Shown: positions 53,197 to 62,834 of the stretch, piece by piece
How positions within the stretch are numbered: position 1 is the stretch's first letter
Layout of the letters: every line of letters begins with the position of its first letter
Source of the DNA: Ligilactobacillus faecis
GTDB taxonomy: Bacteria; Bacillota; Bacilli; Lactobacillales; Lactobacillaceae
Assembly: GCF_029889745.1 (NCBI RefSeq)
Contig: NZ_CP123639.1
Location: forward strand, 1 to 64,000
Length of the DNA stretch: 64,000 bases
Direction of reading: 5' to 3'
Notes under the pieces: model-generated
Database searches by the model: none
What the model was told of the DNA's origin: nothing
What the model saw: only the letters and a program-made list of their open reading frames with translations
Made by a program: the position numbers and the translations under genes

Positions 53197-56100
53197 TTAT
53201 ATTGAACGTGTTTTACTTTGATTTTGTTTTTTAGTTGTCCGACGATCACGTTCTCGTTTTGGCGTCTCGCTATACTTAGCAATTTGGTTGATAAGTTCAC
53301 TACTTGAAGAAAAAGCACGATTCAAAGATTTAGTGAGCTCTTTGTCAGAAAGCTTTTGAAGTCTTGCTGACATTTCCTTTAAAAATCTTTTTTCAGTTGG
53401 TAAACCAAAATGTGCTGCCACCGCATGCCCTACGATCTCTGCTTCAAGTCCACGATGAAAATTTTCCACCTTCCCTTGATACTGATTATCGATAGCAGCA
53501 TGACTTAATAGTCGTATCGCTGTTCCTAAACTTTCTTTAAAATCCAAGTTTTTATTCATAAGAACTTTAGCACTTTTCCCATCGTTTTGATAAATTCCTT
53601 TAACAGTTTGAGGTAGTCCTGTTAATTTCCTTTTATCTATTCGATAGTCAATATGGTTATTTTTAGCGTAATCTTTAAGCGCATAGCTTATTTTGTAAAG
53701 CTTACTTGATTCAGCTTCATAATCATATTGATGCTTATTAACAACCTTACCGTAAGATTCTTTCTTCAAGTTAGTTTGCTCAATATCAAAGACTTTATAT
53801 TTCTGAAAAATAAACTTCCCCTGCTTATCTCGTTTGGGAAAGGCTATCGGTTTTATTTTCTCCTCTTTGATCATGCTCTTCTCTAACTTTGTGAGCTGTG
53901 TAGCATGATATTTTTTATATTTTATCTTGCCTTCACTATCTAAAATTACATTTCCTTGTTCATCAGTTCGTGGTAAGCACCATTCTTTAGCTACTCTGAA
54001 GAGAGTTATCTTGCCTTTTTCACCTGCTTTGATCGATAGCTTCTGCTCAATTTCTTGACCTTTTTCTTCATACCGCTTAGCTAGTTCTGGATCAAAAACA
54101 ACATCTTCTTTTGTTAATTTATACTGCTCATGTCGCATTTGCCACTCATTATACGTCCCAACCATCTTTGCATCTTTTGCTTGTTCATAGATCAAGGCAA
54201 CATTTCGCGGTGAATATCCTGAGAAATTACCTAACATTGTCATATATTCGTCCCAAACAGCTGGATCTCGACTGAACTCACGGATCAGTTCCATGGCATG
54301 ATTGCTAACTTCTTTAGCGGTTGCATTTTCAAGACTAAATTTTTGAATTTCGTTACTCTCTTGTTCTTGTGATTTAGGCTCGATCTCTTTTTGAGTTTCT
54401 TTTTCTACTTGTGGCTTATCTATCACAATATTACCAGTTTTTTTAGCCTTTAAATAATCATTCCAATCCGTTTTCTCACGTCCTTCCAATATTGGTGGAA
54501 GTTCAGCCTCAAAAGGAACTAACGGATACTTACGTTGCATCTTTTCGACAAATTCTCGACCTTTTGCATCATTATCGACCGCTAATTTTATCTTTGGAAT
54601 ACGATTCAAAACATCTTCTTTGGTTAAACCATTTTTGATAAGAGTATCATTAAATTTTTGGAGCGTTCCTTTGAATCCAAAGCTTTCAACCAAATGATTT
54701 CCGATCGTATTCTCTTTTAATCCGTTCATGGCAACAAGACGTGTTCCTTTTAAGCTGTCTTTATGAAGCTCATAATAGCTCATTAAATCGATCGGTGCTT
54801 CAAAGAAAATCAATTTGAAGGTATCTTCATTAGGTTCTATTCCGCAGTTGTAAGTAATTCCCCAGTTTCTCTTGCTATTAGAAATTATCTCTTTTAAGCG
54901 ACCTTTTGTTGGATAGCGAACATAATTTTCTTTGATGCCCTGTAGGCTAGCACCTACGATATTTCCATCAGAATCTCTGTGCTTGAATACTACAACTGGT
55001 TCAAATTCATTTTGATGGATCCTATTGGCTTGTGCAATTACACCGCTTTGAAGGAAGTCACGTACCGTACTTTGGCTGATGCCACGTTCGTTTTCAAAAT
55101 AATCTTTTAACTTACTTACATCTGAACTATCTCTTAACAAATATTTGAATGGTTTTTGTGGCTCTACATCAATCTTTGCTTCATCAAAACTAGATAATTC
55201 AATATCATTCAAATAAGCAACTGCTTGCTTAAAGTCTGCACCATTAAAGCTCTGTACTAAATCGATCGGATTTTTTCCAACTTCATCTTTAGAAAACCAA
55301 GAATACGTATTTGTCTTTGGAAAAATGACAAATGAATCATGCTCAATCCAAACATATGTCTGGCCAGTTTTACGTAAGTTGATCCCTAAATTTTGAGCAA
55401 CTTCTAGGATATTACGATTTCTAGCCTTAATGATCTGTTCTTTATTGACCCGTTTAGGAACTTTGGAAGTTTTGTCTGTATCATGGTGTCCTTGTTTTTC
55501 GGTTGTAACTTGTTTTGATTCGATCGCCTTAGATTGATCTTTTAAGCGATATTTAACTTTCTCAATATCAAATTTATCTATCTGGTTTTCATTGAGATAC
55601 TTAACGGCCTCGTTAAAATCGACCCGTTTTATTTCTTTAACTAATGCTACTGGATCGCCATGATATATCTCTCTATCTGTCCACTTGAATAAATTCGACT
55701 TTGGGTCGATCACAAAGCTCGGCTCTTGTTCCCAGTAATATTTTCCTTTATCAGATATCAACTGGATACCTAAATGTTGCGCAACAGCTAGGATCTTTTC
55801 GGACTTGGCATAATCGATCTCTTTAGCACTTATTTTTTGTTGTTTAGACACTTCCTTATTCCTTTCGGTAACAAGGTTCTCAATTGATTCGTCCGATGGC
55901 TTTTCTTCGTTACTCTTTTCTTGCGATTGCTCTATTTCTTCAAGTTTCCTGATACTCAATTTATTCATTATGTCGATAATTTCCATGGTATCAGCTGCAC
56001 TTTTAACGTAATCATGATTAATTGACAAAGTACCTATGCTTACTCCACCAAATTCACTACGCGTTTCTGCCAAAACCGCTAATACTGTATTCTCAGGAAC

Positions 56101-58413
56101 GTCTAAATATTCTAGTGTAGTTCCTCTTGCATTTTTCAAATTCATCAAAGAGTATGGCCTAAAAAGTTCAGGTTCAAAATCTTTAATAGCTAACAATAAA
56201 TTATTATCGGAAGTCTTTAAGGCATCATTGAATCTAAGTTTACTTGCTTGTGTAATTTGACCCAAGTCATTTAATGCAATAGTATTCGAATCAGTGATCT
56301 TTTTTAACGACTCTATAACGTTTAATTTTTTAAATGTTGTTCCATCATTTTTAACAAATATAGCCTCTTGATTTAGTCGCCTATTTACCAAATCTTCCAG
56401 TATCTGCTTAGATGTTTTATTAGCGAATTTGATACCTAATAAATGAGAAAAATTTTCCTTGCCATATTTGATTTTAAAATCTTTAAGTTTATTATCTTGC
56501 TTATAAATATAGTGAACAAAACCATCAGAAAGTTTATCGTTATAGAAATCTGCCACTTCTAATATTTTTTCAGAATTTTGATTTAATAACGATAATTCTT
56601 TACTATTAGCAACATGATATGCCCTAATTCTTCGTGGCACTTTCTCTGAATCCATGTTAAAATTAGTAGTAGGAGGACTGTGAAATTCAGGGTCCAAGTT
56701 ATCTTGGACGGGTAGCCCGTTGCCCTCAGTTTCGGACTGTAAATAAGGCGTGTAATTTGGTCCTTCTTTTTTTACGCCTTTTTCACTGTTTTCTACTACA
56801 TTGTACTCGTCACTTATGCTAGAATTATCCATAGAAGGACGATCAAATTTATGGAACAAGTCTTCTTGTTCGGGTAGCCCGCTGCCTTGAGCTCCTTGCT
56901 CTAAATAAGGCGTATATTCTCGTCCTTCTTTTTTCGTGTCTTCAACTTTAATGTGGCTTTTATCCGTTCCTTGTTCTTCAACTTTTTCTTTTTCAACCAA
57001 TAATCGTATCCGCTCGCTAAATCCGGGGACTTTTTCATCAAAATATTTTGTGATTTCTTCTTTTATTTCTGGTGTAAAACTCACATATTCGAGATCTCGA
57101 TTATAATTCCTCTTCATGAGTGAGCTTCTCAAACCTTTGTCAAAAGCGTATACCTCAAAAGAACGCGCAAAAACCTCGGTAGGAACTGCATAATAGTGCT
57201 CTATTTTACCATGTGAGTAATCGTAAATGCCGTTGACCTTCAGTTGTTCTACATATTTGTCTATGATCTTCTTGAACTCAGGCTCTAAGCTCAAATTACT
57301 CATAATCCCTTTGTCTTTTGATAAGTTATAATCCAAATAATGACCATACTCATGGACAAAAGCCTGTATACCGGGTTGACTTGGACGATATTCGCCACGA
57401 TTCTTTGTAGAACCACTTCTAAAATCTAATGTTATTGTTTTGTTAAAAGAGAAATATAGCCCTAACGCTTTATAATTGCCCAATTTTCTTAGTCTCAGAT
57501 CAGGTTTGATCCCTTCTACCGTTGGTAATACACTTTGAACACGGTGCATTTCAGTTTCAAAATCCTTGAAACGTTTAAGATCCACCTCATTATCTAACTC
57601 AACAAAGCTGAAGTACTGTTTGAGTTCTGTATTATTCATAGCTCGTTGAGTTTCTTCATTGATATTTAGCTTTGTTGTCGACGGATCTGCCCTAAATTGA
57701 CTCTCAAGTTTCTTTTCATAATCATGTTGCACCACAATTTCATAGACGTTGTCAATATAACCTTCAATAAAATCTGCTATCGCCCCATAATGTCGATTAT
57801 TCTTTGTAAATAATCCAGCATACTTTTTACTTGCTAGTGCCGGGTCAACTAGCATACGTAGATATTGTTCAATTTCTTCTTGCTTAAAATCAAGCTGAGA
57901 TTTTTGTTCTTTGAAGCCTTGTAACAATACTTCCTCTGCCTTGTTAAATCCTACTAAGCGATCAACGTTGAACATCATACCTTCTTTATCGTAAATTGAA
58001 TTCCTACTTATTTTTCTGATTCGTCCAAATATATTAGGTGCATTAAAACGTTTCGCATGTTTTGCTCCTGAGTGATTAGTTGGATCAACAAATACATATG
58101 TTCTAAATATAGCCCCTATACTACTATCCCAACTATATTCGTAACATTCTCCCTGAAATCCTTCTGTAACACGATAAGATGGTATTCTAGGATCATCTAG
58201 CGGTATTTTTTCTAGCCTTCCTGTTTTCTTTCTAACACGATACTCAAACATCTTTTTTATTGCTTTTTGGATATCTTGGCTGTTCCACTCACCATTTTTG
58301 TAAATATACTTAGTCAATTTTTGGAACTTCTTATAGAGATTATCATCTTCTTTGAATTTAAGTGGTCCGATTTTTCTTAATCCAAGATCTTTTGATAAAT
58401 TGTTTATTTCCAT
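53197..58413 (-). CDS. Giant multidomain conjugation protein (LtrC/primase-like)
   Basis: A 1738-residue polyprotein-like enzyme. In order: an N-terminal domain with a zinc-peptidase motif VHEYGHYLDYNL (about 352), a repeated linker (EYTPYL and NYTPYL copies, near 510-600), a PBECR4-like nuclease domain (about 605-800; KIKYGKENFSHLLGIKF), two tandem CHC2/primase-like modules lacking the zinc cysteines (about 870-940 and 990-1070), a DUF3991/Toprim primase-like part (about 1095-1330; LIFFEAPIDLMSY, KLAVDNDAKGREF), and an ArdC-like C-terminal part from 1385. It is probably moved into the recipient with the DNA to prime synthesis and counter defences; that role is inferred. Confidence 0.82.
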   Translation of the reverse strand: MEINNLSKDLGLRKIGPLKFKEDDNLYKKFQKLTKYIYKNGEWNSQDIQKAIKKMFEYRVRKKTGRLEKIPLDDPRIPSYRVTEGFQGECYEYSWDSSIGAIFRTYVFVDPTNHSGAKHAKRFNAPNIFGRIRKISRNSIYDKEGMMFNVDRLVGFNKAEEVLLQGFKEQKSQLDFKQEEIEQYLRMLVDPALASKKYAGLFTKNNRHYGAIADFIEGYIDNVYEIVVQHDYEKKLESQFRADPSTTKLNINEETQRAMNNTELKQYFSFVELDNEVDLKRFKDFETEMHRVQSVLPTVEGIKPDLRLRKLGNYKALGLYFSFNKTITLDFRSGSTKNRGEYRPSQPGIQAFVHEYGHYLDYNLSKDKGIMSNLSLEPEFKKIIDKYVEQLKVNGIYDYSHGKIEHYYAVPTEVFARSFEVYAFDKGLRSSLMKRNYNRDLEYVSFTPEIKEEITKYFDEKVPGFSERIRLLVEKEKVEEQGTDKSHIKVEDTKKEGREYTPYLEQGAQGSGLPEQEDLFHKFDRPSMDNSSISDEYNVVENSEKGVKKEGPNYTPYLQSETEGNGLPVQDNLDPEFHSPPTTNFNMDSEKVPRRIRAYHVANSKELSLLNQNSEKILEVADFYNDKLSDGFVHYIYKQDNKLKDFKIKYGKENFSHLLGIKFANKTSKQILEDLVNRRLNQEAIFVKNDGTTFKKLNVIESLKKITDSNTIALNDLGQITQASKLRFNDALKTSDNNLLLAIKDFEPELFRPYSLMNLKNARGTTLEYLDVPENTVLAVLAETRSEFGGVSIGTLSINHDYVKSAADTMEIIDIMNKLSIRKLEEIEQSQEKSNEEKPSDESIENLVTERNKEVSKQQKISAKEIDYAKSEKILAVAQHLGIQLISDKGKYYWEQEPSFVIDPKSNLFKWTDREIYHGDPVALVKEIKRVDFNEAVKYLNENQIDKFDIEKVKYRLKDQSKAIESKQVTTEKQGHHDTDKTSKVPKRVNKEQIIKARNRNILEVAQNLGINLRKTGQTYVWIEHDSFVIFPKTNTYSWFSKDEVGKNPIDLVQSFNGADFKQAVAYLNDIELSSFDEAKIDVEPQKPFKYLLRDSSDVSKLKDYFENERGISQSTVRDFLQSGVIAQANRIHQNEFEPVVVFKHRDSDGNIVGASLQGIKENYVRYPTKGRLKEIISNSKRNWGITYNCGIEPNEDTFKLIFFEAPIDLMSYYELHKDSLKGTRLVAMNGLKENTIGNHLVESFGFKGTLQKFNDTLIKNGLTKEDVLNRIPKIKLAVDNDAKGREFVEKMQRKYPLVPFEAELPPILEGREKTDWNDYLKAKKTGNIVIDKPQVEKETQKEIEPKSQEQESNEIQKFSLENATAKEVSNHAMELIREFSRDPAVWDEYMTMLGNFSGYSPRNVALIYEQAKDAKMVGTYNEWQMRHEQYKLTKEDVVFDPELAKRYEEKGQEIEQKLSIKAGEKGKITLFRVAKEWCLPRTDEQGNVILDSEGKIKYKKYHATQLTKLEKSMIKEEKIKPIAFPKRDKQGKFIFQKYKVFDIEQTNLKKESYGKVVNKHQYDYEAESSKLYKISYALKDYAKNNHIDYRIDKRKLTGLPQTVKGIYQNDGKSAKVLMNKNLDFKESLGTAIRLLSHAAIDNQYQGKVENFHRGLEAEIVGHAVAAHFGLPTEKRFLKEMSARLQKLSDKELTKSLNRAFSSSSELINQIAKYSETPKRERDRRTTKKQNQSKTRSI

Positions 58414-58673
58414 ACCTTATTTCACCCCTAAAATCAAAAGCTATCTTCACTGTAATAACTTTTCGATTTTTAGACGCATTTAGGGTATGTAACTTAGTTA
58501 TTAACTTTTTCTAAATGGTGTTTTTTTAGCAATATTTGTGGTATTATGTATTGTAAAGTTGTTTATTATTGATTTAGAATAGACAACACCTATATATAAC
58601 ATTATCTTGAAAAGTTTGTCATCGAATATCGTATCCCACTTTAGCGATATTCTTAAGATGGCAAACTTATTTT
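58414..58673. other. Promoter and terminator region between relaxase and primase genes
   Basis: A strong bipartite hairpin, AAGTTTG-CATC plus GAATATCG / CGATATTC plus GATG-CAAACTT (58612-58668), follows the relaxase stop. It has T-rich flanks on both sides and acts as terminator. The rest is AT-rich and should hold the promoter of the 1738-residue gene (TACAATACATAAT on the minus strand near 58540-58560). No gene. Confidence 0.65.
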
Positions 58674-61040
58674 TTAGCGCTCACGTTCTCTCTCTTCATT
58701 TCGATCTAGAACTTTTAATAAATACTCACGTTTATCTGAATCATCTTTTAGTGCTAATTTAGCACCTTTAACAAATTTGCGTGTAGCTCGCTGATATGAG
58801 TTTCTGGCTTGATTTTTATACGCTCGGCTTTGATCAAAGGTTTTACTTATTTGTCTTCTAAAGCTTGTATCATACTGATAATCCCACTCAAGTTGGCTTT
58901 TAGCCAAAATATATTCTTCCGGCGCCAATTTATGATAAAGCTTTTTTAATTCTGTAAAATACTTACCATTTTGAATCCGTAACTGCTTTTTCCTTCTCGG
59001 ATCGGAGGTTTGTTTTATTAAGTTGTTGTTCGTAAAGATCAAAAATTTAATATTGATCACTTGTTTCATATCTTCCAACTCTGATAAGTAGCTCTCTTTA
59101 GTTGCATTATCACCTTTAAGTAACTTAAAAATAGACTCATCAGTTACATACTTAGCTAACTTTATCTCATTCTCAAATCTAGCAATCTGTTCTTGACAGA
59201 CTTTAGCATTGACTTTGCTGACTGATATTTGAACGACATTAAGATATTTATGCGCTAGCTGTTCTTTTTGCTCTTGCGCACCCTTCGTTAATCTATATAT
59301 AGGCATTTTTTGCAAGTCTGCCAATTCGGCAAGCTCTGCTAGCTGACTTTGCTTGAATCTAACAAAATTCTGTGTCAGTTCATCTTTTGGTTGGTACTTT
59401 TCCAAAAGTTGACGCGTAACTGCAATCTCTTCGACCCGTTCTTCAATTATTTTCTGACGTAAGGCATATTTGAAGATTCCAAATCTTTGCTTGACTTTTA
59501 TATTATCTGGATCTTCTTCTAAAATATTCCGTGAAGTTTCAACTAATTCAAACAGTTCATTTTTTTGCATCGACTTTAATGCTGTAAAATCAATATCTGA
59601 TTTAACTCTTTTAGGATCAAAAGGTTCTACAAAGCGCTCATCATAAAACAGCTCTTCTTTAAAATCTGAAATATCTTTACCGGCAGCTTTTAATGCTTCT
59701 TTTTCTTCCTCTGAAAGGGGGACGACTAACGTGATTGAAATAGCATCACTTTTTATTTTGTAACCCATCTGTTCCCAAACTTTTGCACTATGAACTTTAG
59801 TGGCTTTAGGATCTTCATTTTGAATACGCTCTTGGTTATTTAGAGACAGATTTCTAATTTCCTTATTTTTATTAGCTACTACAACACTTTGGATATAATT
59901 TAGTGTGCGATTCCCTAATCTTTCCCTGAGTTCTGCTTCACGCTTAGCAAGAAAGCGATCCATTTGTCCATTACGAAATGCCCTCGCAGTTTGGACACCA
60001 TATGACTTAACTAACTTTTGATGTAATTCATTTTTCTCTCTTGCAGTTCCTTTTTGATAAATGCTTAGGTAATTCTCCAGTAACTTTCTAGTATATTTTT
60101 GATAATTTTGATAGAGAAACGGATCTCTTTGTAATTGATAGTCAACATAGCGCGCAATAAAAAATTTACTCATCTTAAAGTCAATAGCATTCGATTTATA
60201 GCGCAATTTTTTCCCTTCCGGAAAATGTTCTAAAGCTTGATTTAAAAAGAAACTTTCAACTCGATCTAACTTTTCTACTTCTTTTTGCTCGATTTTTTTC
60301 AATAATTCGTTGCGTAAAGTAGCAATCTTTTTTTCATACTCTAGGTTTCTTTGCCGACTATCTTCTCTAAGTAGTCCATTGTAAACATTGCTCTTGATTC
60401 CTTTGATCGTCTTTTGTGAAAATTTGCCTTTCCTCTCTTTTCGATTCCTTGGAGCATAATATATCATTGGTCGTTCTGAATGGATCTCTGAGATCCCAAT
60501 GTGTATGTGTACATTATCTGTGTTTAAATGAATGTTTCCCCACCAAAATGATGAACGCGACAAATGCTCGCGTCTAGCAACATTACCCATAGCCTTTTGC
60601 ATGACCTGTTTTAGTCTCGTTTGATTTAAAAAACCAGTGTCTGGATCATAGATCCCATTTTCTTTTAAAAAGTTATTATCAAAAGAGATCACCCCACGCC
60701 ATAATATTGATTTATTTTCATGTGCCTGATTTAACATCTCTTTTAATTGTTTCGCTTCACTGACATCTGCGTTTAAAGTTTTGTCTGTAAATATTCCTGT
60801 CCTATCTTTACCATCAACTTTAGTAGCATAGTTTCGTTTCATATAATCAATGTAACCTACATAATCAAGATTTTGTTCTTCTATTTTTTCTGCGATCTCT
60901 TTTGCTGTCTCTTGATTGATGCCTTCAACTAATCTATCTTCTTTCGGATCAACAGCTTCTTTCCGATTCGTATAATCAACAAAATTAGCATATGGAGTCG
61001 TGAAATCCCACATCACAGTTACTGCCGGTGTACTAGACAA
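58674..61040 (-). CDS. MobP-type relaxase (MobP2/MobL-like)
   Basis: A 788-residue relaxase that nicks oriT and stays linked to the T-strand. The N-terminal relaxase domain (about 1-210) starts MWDFTTPYANFVDYTNRKEA, and has the metal-binding histidine motif NVHIHIGISEIHSERP near residue 177, typical of MobP2/MobL enzymes of Firmicutes plasmids. The rest is long helices. TTG at 61040 with AAGGA six bases upstream is the start; it overlaps the previous gene by 22 bases. Catalytic tyrosine candidates lie in YVGYIDYMKRNY. Confidence 0.88.
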   Translation of the reverse strand: MSSTPAVTVMWDFTTPYANFVDYTNRKEAVDPKEDRLVEGINQETAKEIAEKIEEQNLDYVGYIDYMKRNYATKVDGKDRTGIFTDKTLNADVSEAKQLKEMLNQAHENKSILWRGVISFDNNFLKENGIYDPDTGFLNQTRLKQVMQKAMGNVARREHLSRSSFWWGNIHLNTDNVHIHIGISEIHSERPMIYYAPRNRKERKGKFSQKTIKGIKSNVYNGLLREDSRQRNLEYEKKIATLRNELLKKIEQKEVEKLDRVESFFLNQALEHFPEGKKLRYKSNAIDFKMSKFFIARYVDYQLQRDPFLYQNYQKYTRKLLENYLSIYQKGTAREKNELHQKLVKSYGVQTARAFRNGQMDRFLAKREAELRERLGNRTLNYIQSVVVANKNKEIRNLSLNNQERIQNEDPKATKVHSAKVWEQMGYKIKSDAISITLVVPLSEEEKEALKAAGKDISDFKEELFYDERFVEPFDPKRVKSDIDFTALKSMQKNELFELVETSRNILEEDPDNIKVKQRFGIFKYALRQKIIEERVEEIAVTRQLLEKYQPKDELTQNFVRFKQSQLAELAELADLQKMPIYRLTKGAQEQKEQLAHKYLNVVQISVSKVNAKVCQEQIARFENEIKLAKYVTDESIFKLLKGDNATKESYLSELEDMKQVINIKFLIFTNNNLIKQTSDPRRKKQLRIQNGKYFTELKKLYHKLAPEEYILAKSQLEWDYQYDTSFRRQISKTFDQSRAYKNQARNSYQRATRKFVKGAKLALKDDSDKREYLLKVLDRNEERERER

Positions 61041-61564
61041 TATCTATCCTTCCCTTCTTTGGTGTGCAAATAACGTTTAAATGGAACTTTTTTAGCAGAT
61101 TTCTCACTCTTATTTTTAACTATGACATATGAATTTTTACGTGATTGGTGAAAATTTCGCGAATATGCATAACTGTTACGCAATGTTTTTTCAGCATATC
61201 CTGTCTTTTTTGAGATCGTCTTTAATCTAAAGCCAAAATTAATGCCTATTCTGATCAATCTCTTTTGTTCTTTGCGAACACTTGCCGTCGTAACAAAGTT
61301 CCTTGTTGGTGATTTTGATTGGTTATTTTCTTTTACTAAAGCTTTCTGCCACTTGAGATATAACTTACGCATTTCAGAAATCTTATACTGCCATTCAGGT
61401 AAATATGGATCACCTGACCATGGATTCTTCAAGTCTTCAACGGGTTCTTTGAATTTCATGTGATAACCATCAAACGTCCCTAAACCATGCAAAGGATCAA
61501 CAAAACCTAATGGTTCAGATTGCAACAGTTCTTCATATAATCTCTTTGAAGCTTTCTTACTCAA
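61019..61564 (-). CDS. Basic DNA-binding-like protein upstream of the relaxase
   Basis: A 181-residue, strongly basic protein. The C-terminal half includes RKEQKRLIRIGINFGFRLKT and ISKKTGYAEKTLRNSYAYSR, which has helix-turn-helix character (a TGYAEKTLRN recognition-helix look). It starts at TTG 61564 with AGGGGTGAAG before it and overlaps the relaxase by 22 bases, so it is likely a relaxosome or regulatory partner. No family is certain. Confidence 0.55.
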   Translation of the reverse strand: MSKKASKRLYEELLQSEPLGFVDPLHGLGTFDGYHMKFKEPVEDLKNPWSGDPYLPEWQYKISEMRKLYLKWQKALVKENNQSKSPTRNFVTTASVRKEQKRLIRIGINFGFRLKTISKKTGYAEKTLRNSYAYSRNFHQSRKNSYVIVKNKSEKSAKKVPFKRYLHTKEGKDRYCLVHRQ

Positions 61565-61576
61565 ATTACTTCACCC

Positions 61577-62053
61577 CTACTTCGCCTTTCTTCTAATATC
61601 TTTGATCTGCTTGTTATGTGCTATATCTTGCTTTTGAATCGCCAGAATCCTATTAAGCAAGATATTGATTTCATTGCTATCTCCAGTTAAGTAGCTGCGC
61701 AATTCTTCAGGTGTATACTCCGGATTAAGTTCTTTTAGATTTTGATAATTGCTTAAAGCAACATAGAATGACATATTTTGTAATTGCTTGATTGTTTGTA
61801 ACTCTTGTAAAATTTGTTTTTCGTCCTGTGATGTTATTCTTTTCAATTCATTTAATCGTTTTTGATAGCTTGTTCTCGAATTATTTTCCACAAATAGTTC
61901 ATAGAAAGTGTTAGCAACAATTGACATAACTTTACTACGATTTAGAATGTCATCATTAAAATAATCTTGATTTTCAAGGTATTTATCGATTTCTGCAAGT
62001 TTATTACGCATATCTTTTGTAAAGTGCATCGTCTGTAATTTATTCCATTCCAT
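61577..62053 (-). CDS. Hypothetical helical protein of the mobilisation operon
   Basis: A 158-residue helical, charged protein. LQTMHFTKDMRNKLAEIDKY at the start resembles ribbon-helix-helix relaxosome proteins, but the rest is a coiled coil (QEILQ-type heptads) to the basic end. AAAGGAG precedes the ATG. It may be an accessory (MobC-like) protein. Assignment is by context. Confidence 0.52.
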   Translation of the reverse strand: MEWNKLQTMHFTKDMRNKLAEIDKYLENQDYFNDDILNRSKVMSIVANTFYELFVENNSRTSYQKRLNELKRITSQDEKQILQELQTIKQLQNMSFYVALSNYQNLKELNPEYTPEELRSYLTGDSNEINILLNRILAIQKQDIAHNKQIKDIRRKAK

Positions 62054-62057
62054 TATT

Positions 62058-62825
62058 CTATTTCTCCTTTACTGTTGTCCCATCTAAATAATTTATTTTG
62101 TATCCCGGCTGTACATTAAAGATAAAAATATTGAATTCTATTTGATTATTCTCAACACTTTTCGCTTCCATTCGTACACCTTTTACTACTAAATCAATGC
62201 CGTTAAAAATTGGTGTCACTCTATATAAAACATGATGATTTGTTGTTCTAATATAATTAGCGATTTCTTTTTCGTAATAAACCATTGACTGTTGTTCATT
62301 CGCAAAATCTGCATTTAAAGCGCGAGTTCCTGTAAATAAATTTTTAGGATTATCATTCTCTCCACTCAGAGAAAACGCGATCAAATGGCATCGATTGTAT
62401 AGATAACTTTGTTCACCGTTAAATATAATCTTTTTATTTTTCCACCCTGTTGGTTTTACTGAACTTATATCACCTCGATTGTTGCTTGGTAGAGACCTTA
62501 AACTAAGTAAAGCCTCAGCTTGGCCAACTCTATTTAGATAGTCCAGATCCGAAAATTTTTTCCAGTGATCTTTTTCTAGAGACATTTCTTTTTGAGTGAA
62601 CGTGGGAACATTATTATTAACCTGTATTACTCGCTGACCTTGAAACTCTTTTTTTGCTAATGAATTATTTAAATCTTGATCAGGCGTAACATATTTTTTG
62701 CCTGAGATCTGTTCAGAAAAACTTCTAGGAAATAGAATATGTTTAACCGTATCGAAGACATTCGGCTGCACCAAAATTATCAAAACAATAGTAATTACAA
62801 CAATAAATAATTTTCCTTGCTTCAT
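62058..62825 (-). CDS. Membrane-anchored DNA/RNA non-specific endonuclease (EndA-like)
   Basis: A 255-residue nuclease with an N-terminal membrane helix (LFIVVITIVLIILVQPNVF) and an extracellular beta-beta-alpha-metal nuclease domain like pneumococcal EndA. The catalytic site reads YNRCHLIAFSLSGEND (RGH class with Cys before His), followed by NLFTGTRALNADF. Such enzymes digest DNA outside cells; here it lies among the mobilisation genes. It could degrade competing DNA or help entry; unproven. Confidence 0.85.
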   Translation of the reverse strand: MKQGKLFIVVITIVLIILVQPNVFDTVKHILFPRSFSEQISGKKYVTPDQDLNNSLAKKEFQGQRVIQVNNNVPTFTQKEMSLEKDHWKKFSDLDYLNRVGQAEALLSLRSLPSNNRGDISSVKPTGWKNKKIIFNGEQSYLYNRCHLIAFSLSGENDNPKNLFTGTRALNADFANEQQSMVYYEKEIANYIRTTNHHVLYRVTPIFNGIDLVVKGVRMEAKSVENNQIEFNIFIFNVQPGYKINYLDGTTVKEK

Positions 62826-62834
62826 TTTTTACCT

